The notes: generated by a model not told the origin, from the letters alone. A stretch of DNA of 64,000 nt from Crossaster papposus (GCA_037893245.1 JBAIAA010000433.1:1178001-1242000); one strand, 5' to 3'; shown: positions 12,960-26,911, counted from the stretch's first letter. A program made the numbers and translations.

Positions 12960-15900
12960 AGTGGAACTTATATGAATCAAAGATGGCGGCGCACTAAACT
13001 GTAGCGCGCCATTTTACGCGCCATTTTAGAACATCAAGTCCACCGCATTTATTTGTTTGAAGTGGTTACTGTATTTTAGGTAAATTTTCATTGTTTTGAG
13101 TCCCATTTTTCTCACCAAAGGTTCCAGTAAGTGCTATTAAAGGGTGCATGTGACTAAATCAGTGAAAATGACTGCGAGCGAGCTCATTAATATTTTGTGA
13201 TCCCTCCGGTAATTTTGAATAAGAGGTCCCTGGGGCCTATACATTGGACTGATTGTAGAAATAATATTGTGGAAATCAAGAATTGGTGACCCGTGGCTTC
13301 CAACTCGGGGGATTTCGTTCACAGAAAAGACCAATACCAGGGTCTATTTCGCATAGAGGCGGGGGGCTACATTAATACCTGGGCCCAGAGCTGGGCCAGC
13401 AGTTTAGGGGTGGTTTGTGTGGAGGGGAGTATAAACAAAAATTCTTTCGGTCAACCCCCATAAATTTGAAAAGAAAATTGTTCTAGGTGATTTCCAGTCA
13501 AAAAAATATGGCCACTCTACTCATGAGCGTCACCAGGCGGCGCTTTTTCTTTCAATTTTTGAATTGGTTACAATGAGCGCCGTACTTAGTGTAGTGGAAC
13601 CTATATGAATCAAAGATGGCGGCGCACTAAACTCTAGCGCGCCATTTTACGCGCCATTTTAGAACATCAAGTCCACCGCATTTATTTGTTTGAAGTGGTT
13701 ACTGTATTTTAGGTAAATTTTCATTGTTTTGAGTCCCATTTTTCTCACCAAAGGTCCCAGTAAGTGCTATTAAAGGGTGCATGTGACTAAATCAGTGAAA
13801 ATGACTGCGCGCGAGCTCATTACTATTTTGTGATCCCTCCGGTAATTTTGAATAAGAGGTCCCTGGGGCCTATACATTGGTCTGATTGTAGAAATAATAT
13901 TGTGGAAATCAAGAATTGGTGACCCGTGGCTTCCAACTCGGGGGATTTCGTTCACAGAAAAGACCAATACCAGGGTCTATTTCGCATAGAGGCGGGGGGC
14001 TACATTAATACCTGGGCCCAGAGCTGGGCCACCAGTTTAGGGGTGGTTTGTGTGGAGGGGAGTATAAACAAAAATTCTTTCGGTCAACCCCCATAAATTT
14101 GAAAAGAAAATTGTTCTAGGTGATTTCCAGTCAAAAAAATATGGCCACTCTACTCATGAGCGTCACCAGGCGGCGCTTTTTCTTTCAATTTTTGAATTGG
14201 TTACAATGAGCGCCGTATTTAGTGTAGTGGAACCTATATGAATCAAAGATGGCGGCGCACTAAACTCTAGCGCGCCATTTTACGCGCCATTTTAGAACAT
14301 CAAGCCCACCGCATTTATTTGTTTGAAGTGGTTACTGTATTTTAGGTAAATTTTCATTGTTTTGAGTCCCATTTTTCTCACCAAAGGTCCCAGTAAGTGC
14401 TATTAAAGGGTGCATGTGACTAAATCAGTGAAAATGACTGCGCGCGAGCTCATTAATATTTTGTGATCCCTCCGGTAATTTTGAATAAGAGGTCCCTGGG
14501 GCCTATACATTGGTCTGATTGTAGAAATAATATTGTGGAAATCAAGAATTGGTGACCCGTGGCTTCCAACTCGGGGGATTTCGTTCACAGAAAAGACCAA
14601 TACCAGGGTCTATTTCGCATAGAGGCGGGGGGCTACATTAATACCTGGGCCCAGAGCTGGGCCACCAGTTTAGGGGTGGTTTGTGTGGAGGGGAGTATAA
14701 ACAAAAATTCTTTCGGTCAACCCCCATAAATTTGAATAGAAAATTGTTCTAGGTGATTTCCAGTCAAAAAAATATGGCCACTCTACTCATGAGCGTCACC
14801 AGGCGGCGGTTTTTCTTTCAATTTTTGAATTGGTTACAATGAGCGCCGTATTTAGTGTAGTGGAACCTATATGAATCAAAGATGGCGGCGCACTAAACTC
14901 TAGCGCGCCATTTTACGCGCCATTTTAAAACAGCAAGTCCACCGCATTTATTTGTTTGAAGTGGTTACTGTATTTTAGATAAATTTTCATTGTATTGAGT
15001 CCCCTTTTTCTCACCAAAGGCCCCAGTGAGTGCTATTAAAGGGTGCATGTGACTAAATCAGTGAAAATGAATGCGCGCGAGCTCATTCATATTTTGTGAT
15101 CCCTCCGGTAATTTTGAATAAGAGGGGCCTATACATTGGACTGATTGTAGAAATAATTGTGGAAATCAAGAATTGGTGACCCGTGGCTTCCAACTCGGGG
15201 GATTTCGTTCACAGAAAAGACCAATACCAGGGTCTATTTCGCATAGAGGCGGGGGGCTACATTAATACCTGGGCCCAGAGCTGGGCCACCAGTTTAGGGG
15301 TGGTTTGTGTGGAGGGGAGTATAAACAAAAATTATTTCGGTCAACCCCCATAAATTTGAAAAGAAAATTGTTCTAGGTGATTTCCAGTCAAAAAAATATG
15401 GCCACTCTACTCATGAGCGTCACCAGGCGGCGCTTTTTCTTTCAATTTTTGAATTGGTTACAATGAGCGCCGTATTTAGTGTAGTGGAACCTATATGAAT
15501 CAAAGATGGCGGCGCACTAAACTCTAGCGCGCCATTTTACGCGCCATTTTAGAACATCAAGCCCACCGCATTTATTTGTTTGAAGTGGTTACTGTATTTT
15601 AGGTAAATTTTCATTGTTTTGAGTCCCATTTTTCTCACCAAAGGTCCCAGTAAGTGCTATTAAAGGGTGCATGTGACTAAATCAGTGAAAATGACTGCGC
15701 GCGAGCTCATTAATATTTTGTGATCCCTCCGGTAATTTTGAATAAGAGGTCCCTGGGGCCTATACATTGGTCTGATTGTAGAAATAATATTGTGGAAATC
15801 AAGAATTGGTGACCCGTGGCTTCCAACTTGGGGGATTTCGTTCACAGAAAAGACCAATACCAGGGTCTATTTTGCATAGAGGCGGGGGGCTACATTAATA

Positions 15901-17427
15901 CCTGGGCCCAGAGCTGGGCCACCAGTTTAGGGGTGGTTTGTGTGGAGGGGAGTATAACAAAAATGTATTTGGTCAACACCCATGAATTTGAAAAGAAAAT
16001 TGTTCTAGGAGTCTTAATCTTTGATTTCCAGTCAAAAAAATATGGCCACTCTACTCATGAGCGTCACCAGGCGGCGCTCTTTCTTTTAATTTTTGTGTTG
16101 GTTACAATGAGCGCCGTATTTAGTGTAGTGGAACCTATATGAATAAAAGATGGCGGCGCACTAAACTGTAGCGCGCCATTTTACGCGCCATTTTAGAACA
16201 GCAAGTCCACCGCATTTATTTGTTTGAAGTGGTTACTGTATTTTAGGTAAATTTTCATTGTTTTAAGTCCCATTTTTCTCACCAAAGGTCCCAGTAAGTG
16301 CTATTAAAGGGTGCATGTGACTAAATCAGTGAAAATGACTGCGCGTGAGCTCATTAATATTTTGTGATCCCTCCGGTAATTTTGAATAAGAGGTCCCTGG
16401 GGACTATACATTGGACTGATTGTAGAAATAATATTGTGGAAATCAAGAATTGGTGACCCGTGGCTTCCAACTCGGGGGATTTCGTTCACAGAAATGACCA
16501 ATACCAGGGTCTATTTCGCATAGAGGCGGGGGGCTACATTAATACCTGGGCCCAGAGCTGGGCCACCAGTTTAGGGGTGGTTTGTGTGGAGGGGAGTATA
16601 ACAAAAATGTATTTGGTCAACCCCCATAAATTTGAAAAGAAAATTGTTCTAGGAGTCTTAATCTTTGATTTCCAGTCAAAAAAATATGGCCACTCTACTC
16701 ATGAGCGTCACCAGGCGGCGCTCTTTCTTTAAATTTTTGTGTTGGTTACAATTAGCGCCGTATTTAGTGTAGTGGAACCTATATGAATCAAAGATGGCGG
16801 CGCACTAAACTGTAGCGCGCCATTTTACGCGCCATTTTAGAACATCAAGTCCACCGCATTTATTTGTTTGAAGTGGTTACTGTATTTTAGGTAAATTTTC
16901 ATTGTTTTGAGTCCCATTTTTCTCACCAAAGGTCCCAGTAAGTGCTATTAAAGGGTGCATGTGACTAAATCAGTGAAAATGACTGCGCGCGAGCTCATTA
17001 ATATTTTGTGATCCCTCCGGTAATTTTGAATAAGAGGTCCCTGGGGCCTATACATTGGACTGATTGTAGAAATAATATTGTGGAAATCAAGAATTGGTGA
17101 TCCGTGGCTTCCAACTCGGGGGATTTCGTTCACAGAAAAGACCAATACCAGGGTCTATTTCGCATAGAGGCGGGGGGCTACATTAATACCTGGGCCCAGA
17201 GCTGGGCCACCAGTTTAGGGGTGGTTTGTGTGGAGGGGAGTATAACAAACATGTATTTGGTCAACCCCCATAAATTTGAAAAGAAAATTGTTCTAGGAGT
17301 CTTAATCTTTGATTTCCAGTCAACAAAATATGGCCACTCTACTCATGAGCGTCACCAGGCGGCGCTCTTTCTTTAATTTTTTGTGTTGGTTACAATGAGC
17401 GCCGTATTTAGTGTAGTGGAACCTATA

Positions 17428-17596
17428 TGAATCAAAGATGGCGGCGCACTAAACTGTAGCGCGCCATTTTACGCGCCATTTTAAAACAGCAAGTCCACCG
17501 CATTTATTTGTTTGAAGTGGTTACTGTATTTTAGGTAAATTTTCATTGTTTTGAGTCCCATTTTTCTCACCAAAGGCCCCAGTAAGTGCTATTCAA
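17428..17596. repeat. Truncated 169 bp monomer, copy 2
   Basis: It has the same 5' start and the same 3' break point as 9,920-10,088 (GTGCTATTCAA joined directly to TGAATCAAAG). The following monomer carries GGCGGGGCACTAAAC and AAATTTGTATTG. Confidence 0.88.
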
Positions 17597-18233
17597 TGAA
17601 TCAAAGATGGCGGGGCACTAAACTGTAGCGCGCCATTTTACGCGCCATTTTAGAACAGCAAGTCCACCGCATTTAATTTTTTGAAGTGGTTACTGTATTT
17701 TAGGTAAATTTGTATTGTTTTGAGTCCCATTTTTCTCACCAAAGGCCCCAGTAAGTGCTATTAAAGGGTGCATGTGACTAAATCAGTGAAAATGACTGCG
17801 CGCGAGCTCATTAATATTTTGTGATCCCTCCGGTAATTTTGAATAAGATGTCCCTGGGGCCTATACATTGGACTGATTGTAGAAATAATTGTGGAAATCA
17901 AAAATTGGTGACCCGTGGCTTCCAACTCGGGGGATTTCGTTAACAGAAAAGACCAATACCAGGGTCTATTTCGCATAGAGGCGGGGGGCTACATTAATAC
18001 CTGGGCCCAGAGCTGCGCCACCAGTTTAGGGGTGGTTTGTGTGGAGGGGAGTATAACAAAAATGTATTTGGTCAACCCCCATAAATTTGAAAAGAATATT
18101 GTTCCAGGAGTCTTAATCTTTGATTTCCAGTCAAAAAAATATGGCCACTCTACTCATGAGCGTCACCAGGCGGCGCTCTTTCTTTTAATTTTTGTGTTGG
18201 TTACAATGAGCGCCGTATTTAGTGTAGTGGAAC

Positions 18234-18496
18234 CACTGACCTCTATACATGGACAGATCCTCCATTGTTTCATTTTGAAGTCGGCATGCAGAGAAGTGCA
18301 ACATGGCGTCACTGCTGTGAGCCAATGAAATGTCCAGGTGTAGAGTTCAGTTGGTTGGTAAATCCACTGACCTCTACAACTGGACATTTCATTGGCTCAC
18401 AGCAGTGACGCCATGTTGCACTTCCAGTTCGCGCCGACTTCAAGTGTTAGCACAGCAGAATATGGACAATGATCTGTCCAGGTGTTGAGGTCAGTG
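18234..18496 (-). mobile_element. hAT-like foldback MITE, copy 4 (short, reverse)
   Basis: This is a 263 bp member of the short class. The central AT-rich segment with ATTACGTAAT is replaced by TTGGTTGGTAAATC. It begins CACTGACCTCTATACATGG and ends GTGTTGAGGTCAGTG. AGTGGAAC flanks it at 18,226-18,233 and 18,497-18,504. In one arm ACATGGCG is joined directly to TCACTGCTG, so about 10 bp are missing compared with copy 9. Confidence 0.9.
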
Positions 18497-20441
18497 AGTG
18501 GAACCTATATGAATCAAAGATGGCGGCGCACTAAACTGTAGCGCGCCATTTTACGCGCCATTTTAGAACAGCAAGTCCACCGCATTTATTTGTTTGAAGT
18601 GGTTACTGTATTTTAGGTAAATTGTCATTATTTTGAGTCCCATTTTTCTCACCAAAGGTCCCAGTAAGTGCTATTAAAGGGTGCATGTGACTAAATGAGT
18701 GAAAATGACTGCGCGCGAGCTCATTAATATTTTGTGATCCCTCCGGTAATTTTGAATAAGAGGTCCCTGGGGCCTATACATTGGACTGATTGTAGAAATA
18801 ATATTGTGGAAATCAAGAATTGGTGACCTGTGGCTTCCAACTCGGGGGATTTCGTTAACAGAAAAGACCAATACCAGGGTCTATTTCGCATAGAGGCGGG
18901 GGGCTACATTAATACCTGGGCCCAGAGCTGGGCCACCAGTTTAGGGGTGGTTTGTGTGGAGGGGAGTATAACAAAAATGTATTTGGTCAACCCCCATAAA
19001 TTTGAAAAGAACATTGTTCTAGGAGTCTTAATCTTTGATTTCCAGTCAAACAAATATGGCCACTCTACTCATGAGCGTCACCAGGCGGCGCTCTTTCTTT
19101 AATTTTTTGTGTTGGTTACAATGAGCGCCGTATTTAGTGTAGTTGAACCTATATGAATCAAAGATGGCGGCGCACTAAACTGTAGCGCGCCATTTTACGC
19201 GCCATTTTAGAACAGCAAGTCCACCGCTTTTATTTCTTTGAAGTGGTTACTGTATTTTAGGTAAATTTTCATTGTTTTGAGTCCCATTTTTCTCACCAAA
19301 GGTCCCAGTAAGTGCTATTAAAGGGTGCATGTGACTAAATCAGTGAAAATGACTGCACGCGAGCTCATTAATATTTTGTGATCCCTCCGGTAATTTTGAA
19401 TAAGAGGTCCCTGGGGCCTATACTTTGGACTGATTGTAGAAATAATATTGTGGAAATCAAGAATTGGTGACCCGTGGCTTCCAAACCGGGGGATTTCGTT
19501 AACAGAAAAGACCAATACCAGGGTCTATTTCGCATAGAGGCGGGGGGCTACATTGATACCTGGGCCCAGAGCTGGGCCACCAGTTTAGGGGTGGTTTGTG
19601 TGGAGGGGAGTATAACAAATAATTCATTTGGTCAACCCCCATAAATTTGAAAAGAAAATGGTTCTAGGAGTCTTAATCATTGATTTCAAGTCAAAAAAAT
19701 ATGGCCACTCTACTTATGAGCGTCACCAGGCGGCGCTCTTTCTTTCAATTTTTGTGTTGGTTACAATGAGCGCCGTATTTAGTTTAGTGGAACCTATATG
19801 AATCAAAGATGGCGGCGCACTAAACTCTAGCGCGCCATTTTACGCGCCATTTTAGAACAGCAAGTCCACCGCATTAATTTTTTTGAAGTAGTTACTGTAT
19901 TTTAGGTAAATTTTCATTGTTTTGAGTCCCCTTTTTCTCACCAAAGGCCCCAGTAAGTGCTATTAAAGGGTGCATGTGACTAAATCAGTGAAAATGACTG
20001 CGCGCGAGCTCATTAATATTTTGTGATCCCTCCGGTAATTTTGAATAAGAGGTCCCTGGGGCCTATACATTGGACTGATTGTAGAAATAATTGTGGAAAT
20101 CAAGAATTGGTGACCCGTGGCTTCCAACTCGGGGGATTTCGTTCACAGAAAAGACCAATACCAGGGTCTATTTCGCATAGAGGAGGGGGGCTACATTGAT
20201 ACCTGGGCCCAGAGCTGGGCCACCAGTTTAGGGGTGGTTTGTGTGGAGGGGAGTATAACAAATAATTCATTTGGTCAACCCCCATAAATTTGAAAAGAAA
20301 ATTGTTCTAGGAGTCTTAATCTTTGATTTCCAGTCAAAAAAATATGGCCATTCTACTCATGAGCGTCACCAGGTGGCGCTCTTTCTTTCAATTTTTGTGT
20401 TGGTTACAATGAGCGCCGTATTTAGTTTATTGGAACCTATA

Positions 20442-20610
20442 TGAATCAAAGATGGCGGCGCACTAAACTGTAGCGCACAATTTTACGCGCCATTTTAGAA
20501 CAGCAAGTCCACCGCATTTAATTTGTTGAACTGGTTACTGTATTTTAGGTAAATTTTCATTGTTTTGAGTCCCATTTTTCTCACCGAAGGCCCCAGTAAG
20601 TGCTATTAAA
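20442..20610. repeat. Truncated 169 bp monomer, copy 3
   Basis: It has the same two break points as the other truncated monomers; here GTGCTATTAAA is joined to TAAATCAAAG, a G-to-A variant of the usual start. It carries GCGCACAATTTT and CTCACCGAAGG, so it is not a recent copy of the 17.4 kb fragment. Confidence 0.88.
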
Positions 20611-23600
20611 TAAATCAAAGATGGCGGCGCACTAAACTGTAGCGCGCCATTTTACGCGCCATTTTAGAACAGCAAGTCTACCGCATTTAATTTTTTGAAG
20701 TGGTTACTGTATTTTAGGTAAATTTGTATTGTTTTGAGTCCCATTTTTCTCACCAAAGGCCCCAGTAAGTGCTATTAAAGGGTGCATGTGACTAAATCAG
20801 TGAAAATGACTGCGCTCGAGCTCATTAATATTTTGTGATCCCTCCGGTAATTTTGAATAAGATGTCCCTGGGGCCTATACATTGGACTGATTGTAGAAAT
20901 AATTGTGGAAATCAAGAATTGGTGACCCGTGGCTTCCAACTCGGGGGATTTCGTTAACAGAAAAGACCAATACCAGGGTCTATTTCGCATAGAGGCGGGG
21001 GGCTACATTAATACCTGGGCCCAGAGCTGGGCCACCAGTTTAGGGGTGGTTTGTGTGGAGGGGAGTATAACAAAAATGTATTTGGTCAACCCCCATCAAT
21101 TGAAAAGAACATTGTTCTAGGAGTCCTAAATTTTGATTTCCAGTCAAAAAAATATGGCCACTCTACTCATGAGCGTCACCAGGCGGCGCTCTTTCTTTTA
21201 ATTTTTGTGTTGGTTACAATGATCGCCGTATTTAGTGTAGTGGAACCTATATGAATCAAAGATGGCGGCGCACTAAACTGTAGCGCGCCAATTTACGCGC
21301 CATTTTAGAACAGCAAGTCCACCGCATTTATTTGTTTGAAGTGGTTACTGTATTTTAGGTAAATTTTCATTGTTTTGAGTCCCATTTTTCTCACCAAAGG
21401 TCCCAGTAAGTGCTATTAAAGGGTGCATGTGACTAAATCAGTGAAAATGACTGCGCGCGAGCTCATTAATATTTTGTGATCCCTCCGGTAATTTTGAATA
21501 AGAGGTCCCTGGGGCCTATACATTGGACTGACTGTAGAAATAATTGTGGAAATCAAGAATTGGTGACCCGTGGCTTCCAACTCGGGGGATTTCGTTCACA
21601 GAAAAGACCAATACCAGGGTCTATTTCGCATAGAGGAGGGGGGCTACATTGATACCTGGGCCCAGAGCTGGGCCACCAGTTTAGGGGTGGTTTGTGTGGA
21701 GGGGAGTATAAAAAATAATTCATTTGGTCAACCCCCATAAATTTGAAAAGAAAATTGTTCTAGGAGTCTTAATCTTTGATTTCCAGTCAAAAAAATATGG
21801 CCACTCTAGTCATGAGCGTCACCAGGTGGCGCTCTTTCTTTCAATTTTTGTGTTGGTTACAATGAGCGCCGTATTTAGTTTAGTGGAACCTATATGAATC
21901 AAAGATGGCGGCGCACTAAACTGTAGCGCACAATTTTACGCGCCATTTTAGAACAGCAAGTCCACCGCATTTAATTTGTTGAAGTGGTTACTGTATTTTA
22001 GGTAAATTTTCATTGTTTTGAGTCCCATTTTTCTCACCGAAGGCCCCAGTAAGTGCTATTAAAGGGTGCATGTGACTAAATCAGTGAAAATGACTGCGCG
22101 CGAGCTCATTAATATTTTGTGATCCCTCCAGTAATTTTGAATAAGAGGTCCCTGGGGCCTATACATTGGACTGATTGTAGAAATAATATTGTGAAAATCA
22201 AGAATTGGTGACCCGTGGCTTCCAACTCGGGGGATTTCGTTAACAGAAAAGACCAATACCAGGGTCTATTTCGCATAGAGGCGGGGGGCTACATTAATAC
22301 CTGGGCCAAGAGCTGGTCCACCAGTTTAGGGGTGGTTTGTGTGGAGGGGAGTATAACAAAAATGTATTTGGTCAACCCCCATAAATTTGAAAAGAAAATT
22401 GTTCTAGGAGTCTTAATCTTTGATTTCCAGTCACAAAAATATGGCCACTCTACTCATGAGCGTCACCAGGCGGCGCTCTTTCTTTTAATTTTTGTGTTGG
22501 TTACAATGAGCGCCGTATTTAGTGTAGTGGAACCTATATGAATCAAAGATGGCGGCGCACTAAACTGTAGCGCGCCATTTTACGCGCAATTTTAGAACAG
22601 CAAGTCCACCGCATTTATTTGTTTGAAGTGGTTACTGTATTTTAGGTAAATTTTCATTGTTTTGAGTCCCATTTTTCTCACCAAAGGTCCCAGTAAGTGC
22701 TATTAAAGGGTGCATGTGACTAAATCAGTGAAAATGACTGCGCGCGAGCTCATTAATATTTTGTGATCCCTCCAGTAATTTTGAATAAGAGGTCCCTGGG
22801 GCCTATACATTGGACTGATTGTAGAAATAATATTGTGGAAATCAAGAATTGGTGACCCGTGGCTTCCAACTCGGGGGATTTCGTTCACAGAAAAGACCAA
22901 TACCAGTGTCTATTTCGCATAGAGGCGGGGGGCTACATTAATACCTGGGCCCAGAGCTGGGCCACCAGTTTAGGGGTGGTTTGTGTGGAGGGGAGTATAA
23001 CAAAAATGTATTTGGTCAACCCCCATAAATTTGAAAAGAACATTGTTCTAGGAGTCTTAATCTTTGATTTCCAGTCAAACAAATATGAATACTCTACTCA
23101 TGAGCGTCACTCTTTCTTTTAATTTTTGTGTTGGTTACAATGAGCGCCGTATTTAGTGTAGTGGAACCTATATGAATCAAAGATGGCGGCGCACTAAACT
23201 GTAGCGCGCCATTTTACGCGCCATTTTTGAACAGCAAGTCCACCGCATTTATTTGTTTGAAGTGGTTACTGTATTTTAGGTAAATTTTCATTATTTTGAG
23301 TCCCATTTTTCTCACCGAAGGCCCCAGTAAGTGCTATTAAAGGGTGCATGTGACTAAATCAGTGAAAATGACTGCGCGCGAGCTCATTAATATTTTGTGA
23401 TCCCTCCGGTAATTTTGAATAAGAGGTCTCTGGGGCCTATACATTGGACTTATTGTAGAAATAATATTGTGGAAATCAAGAATTGGTGACCCGTGGCTTC
23501 CAACTCGGGGGATTTCGTTAACAGAAAAGACCAATACCAGGGTCTATTTCGCATAGAGGCGGGGGGCTACATTAATACCTGGGCCCAGAGCTGGGCCACC

Positions 23601-24455
23601 AGTTTAGGGGTGGTTTGTGTGGAGGGGAGTATAACAAAAATGTATTTGGTCAACCCCCATAAATTTGAAAAGAAAATTGTTCTAGGAGTTTTAATCTTTG
23701 ATTTCCAGTCAAAAAAATATGGCCACTCTACTCATGAGCGTCACCAGGCGGCGCTCTTTCTTTTAATTTTTGTGTTGGTTACAATGAGCGCCGTATTTAG
23801 TGTAGTGGAACCTATATGAATCAAAGATGGCGGCGCACTAAACTGTAGCGCGCCATTTTACGCGCAATTTTAGAACAGCAAGTCCACCGCATTTATTTGT
23901 TTGAAGTGGTTACTGTATTTTAGGTAAATTTTCATTGTTTTGAGTCCCATTTTTCTCACCAAAGGTCCCAGTAAGTGCTATTAAAGGGTGCATGTGACTA
24001 AATCAGTGAAAATGACTGCGCGCGAGCTCATTAATATTTTGTGATCCCTCCAGTAATTTTGAATAAGAGGTCCCTGGGGCCTATACATTGGACTGATTGT
24101 AGAAATAATATTGTGGAAATCAAGAATTGGTGACCCGTGGCTTCCAACTCGGGGGATTTCGTTCACAGAAAAGACCAATACCAGAGTCTATTTCGCATAG
24201 AGGCGGGGGGCTACATTGATACCTGGGCCCAGAGCTGGGCCACCAGTTTAGGGGTGGTTTGTGTGGAGGGGAGTATAACAAAAATGTATTTGGTCAACCC
24301 CCATAAATTTGAAAAGAAAATTGTTCTAGGAGTCTTAATCTTTGATTTCCAGTCAAAAAAATATGGCCACTCTACTCATGAGCGTCACCAGGCGGCGCTC
24401 TTTCTTTTAATTGTTGTGTTGGTTACAATGAGCGCCGTATTTAGTGTAGTGGAAC

Positions 24456-24769
24456 CACTGACCTCTACACCTGGACGGACCATTGTCCATATTCTGCTGT
24501 GCTAACACTTGAAGTCGGCGCGAACTGGAAGTGCAACATGGCGGACCCGAGACGTCACTGCTGTGAGCCAATGAAATGTCCAGGTGTGGAGGTCAGCGGA
24601 TTTATTCTGTACATTTTGTATTTATAAACATTACGTAATACGTATCGTACCAACACCTGGACATTTCATTGCCTCACAGAGTCACGTCGTGTGTCCGCCA
24701 TGTTGCACTTCTCCGCATGCCGACTTCAAAATGAAACAATGATGATCTGTCCATGTATAGAGGTCAGTG
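24456..24769 (+). mobile_element. hAT-like foldback MITE, copy 5 (long, forward)
   Basis: This 314 bp element is flanked by AGTGGAAC at 24,448-24,455 and 24,770-24,777. Private changes TCATTGCCTCACAG and GTCGTGTGTCCG in the right arm are shared only with copy 6, consistent with both belonging to the large duplication. Confidence 0.91.
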
Positions 24770-26462
24770 AGTGGAACCTATATGAATCAAAGATGGCGGC
24801 GCACTAAACTGTAGCGCGCCATTTTACGCGCCATTTTTGAACAGCAAGTCCACCGCATTTATTTGTTTGAAGTGGTTACTGTATTTTAGGTAAATTTTCA
24901 TTATTTTGAGTCCCATTTTTCTCACCAAAGGTCCCAGTAAGTGCTATTAAAGGGTGCATGTGACTAAATCAGTGAAAATGACTGCGCGCGAGCTCATTAA
25001 TATTTTGTGATCCCTCCGGTAATTTTGAATAAGAGGTCCCTGGGGCCTATACATTGGACTGATTGTAGAAATAATTGTGGAAATCAAGAATTGGTGACCC
25101 GTGGCTTCCAACTCGGGGGATTTCGTTCACAGAAAAGACCAATACCAGGGTCTATTTCGCATAGAGGAGGGGGGCTACATTGATACCTGGGCCCAGAGCT
25201 GGGCCACCAGTTTAGGGGTGGTTTGTGTGGAGGGGAGTATAAAAAATAATTCATTTGGTCAACCCCCATAAATTTGAAAAGAAAATTGTTCTAGGAGTCT
25301 TAATCTTTGATTTCCAGTCAAAAAAATATGGCCACTCTACTCATGAGCGTCACCAGGTGGCGCTCTTTCTTTCAATTTTTGTGTTGGTTACAATGAGCGC
25401 CGTATTTAGTTTAGTGGAACCTATATGAATCAAAGATGGCGGCGCACTAAACTGTAGCGCACAATTTTACGCGCCATTTTAGAACAGCAAGTCCACCGCA
25501 TTTAATTTGTTGAAGTGGTTACTGTATTTTAGGTAAATTTTCATTGTTTTGAGTCCGATTTTTCTCACCGAAGGCCCCAGTAAGTGCTATTAAAGGGTGC
25601 ATGTGACTAAATCAGTGAAAATGACTGCGCACGAGCTCATTAATATTTTGTGATCCCTCCGGTAATTTTGAATAAGAGGTCTCTGGGGCCTATACATTGG
25701 ACTTATTGTAGAAATAATATTGTGGAAATCAAGAATTGGTGACCCGTGGCTTCCAACTCGGGGGATTTCGTTAACAGAAAAGACCAATACCATTTCGCAT
25801 AGAGGCGGGGGGCTACATTAATACCTGGGCCCAGAGCTGGGCCACCAGTTTAGGGGTGGTTTGTGTGGAGGGGAGTATAACAAAAATGTATTTGGTCAAC
25901 CCCCATAAATTTGAAAAGAAAATTGTTCTAGGAGTCTTAATCTTTGATTTCCAGTCAAAAAAATATGGCCACTCTACTCATGAGCGTCACCAGGCGGCGC
26001 TCTTTCTTTTAATTTTTGTGTTGGTTACAATGAGCGCCGTATTTAGTGTAGTGGAACCTATATGAATCAAAGATGGCTGCGCACTAAACTATAGCGCGCC
26101 ATTTTACGCGCCATTTTAGAACAGCAAGTCCACCGCATTTATTTGTTTGAAGTGGTTACTGTATTTTAGGTAAATTTTCATTGTTTTGAGTCCCATTTTT
26201 CTCACCAAAGGCACCAGTAAGTGCTATTAAAGGGTGCATGTGACTAAATCAGTGAAAATGACTGCGCGCGAGCTCATTAATATTTTGTGATCCCTCCGGT
26301 AATTTTGAATAAGAGGTCCCTGGGGCCTATACATTGGACTGATTGTAGAAATAATATTGTGGAAATCAAGAATTGGTGACCCGTGGCTTCCAACTCGGGG
26401 GATTTCGTTCACAGAAAAGACCAATACCAGCGTCTATTTCGCATAGAGGCGGGGGGCTACAT

Positions 26463-26464
26463 TA
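26463..26464. repeat. TA target duplication of the Tc1-like element (left)
   Basis: The monomer reads CTACATTA before the element and TAATACCTGGG after it (28,141 on). The undisturbed type B monomer reads CTACATTAATACC, so only TA is duplicated, the signature of Tc1/mariner insertion. Confidence 0.9.
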
Positions 26465-26496
26465 CAGTTTTTCTCAATCGCTTTAATGCACTTTCC
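26465..26496 (+). repeat. Left terminal inverted repeat of the Tc1-like element
   Basis: It starts CAGTTTTTCTCAATCGCTTT and continues with AATGCACTT. It pairs with 28,109-28,140 with four mismatches. CAGT is a common terminus among Tc1/mariner elements. Confidence 0.9.
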
Positions 26497-26911
26497 CAAA
26501 CTCTTACCTCATTTTTTTAACAGCGTCTCAAAACCCCGCATCATGAATGCAATTGGCCAATCCACTATTTCTATTTCCCATTGTGTGCACACAAAATGCA
26601 AAACTCTAAACGCACTTGCCATAGCACAGATGCAATTTTCATTCTATTTTGACATTCTAGGCAAAACAGGTTGTTTTCTTCTCAACTGACTGTGTACCTT
26701 TCCTATTCGAAATACCGCAGTTGTGCATTGGGTAAATCATTGCATGCAAAATACTACGTACAGTGAGCAGTGTGTTTGTACAAAAGATAACGCCAGCACG
26801 ATGGGAGTTACTGCTCTTCACTGGCACAATTGAATAGGCCTACTACCAGAGCATAATGCTGTCCATTCCATCATACAAGGTAGAGATGATGAATGTTTAG
26901 TACTCATAACG

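Larger units (their letters stand above)
10089..15495. repeat. Mixed block with 633 bp deletion subfamily and three MITEs
   Basis: Monomers ending near 11,680, 13,605, 14,238, 14,871 and 15,495 share TTCTAGGTGATTTCCAG, which lacks 12 bp (AGTCTTAATCTT in other monomers), together with AAACAAAAATT and TTTGAATTGG. Their period is 633 bp (12,973 to 13,606 to 14,239 to 14,872); the last, starting at 14,872, is 624 bp because it also lost bases around 15,125. Two other monomers (about 10,407 and 12,327) carry CCCATGAATTT and a following MITE, and lie 1,920 bp apart, so this part was itself duplicated. Confidence 0.85.
15496..22021. repeat. Mixed type A / type B monomer block
   Basis: Type B monomers (AATAATATTGTGG, ATTAATACC, GTATAACAAAAATG) dominate from 15,496 on. 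Type A-like monomers with ATTGATACC and GTATAACAAATAATTC or GTATAAAAAATAATTC reappear at about 19,500-20,440 and 21,500-21,900. Two 169 bp truncated monomers and one short reverse MITE lie inside. Private changes, such as TAACAGAAAAG for CACAGAAAAG and GCGCACAATTTT, mark local sublineages. Confidence 0.85.

Noticed and set aside
591-21738. Antisense 61-residue frame with a true ATG in type A monomers
   Set aside because: Present only in monomers where the A-tract length keeps the frame; absent or shifted in the others. No codon-level conservation is evident and the frame overlaps satellite landmarks.
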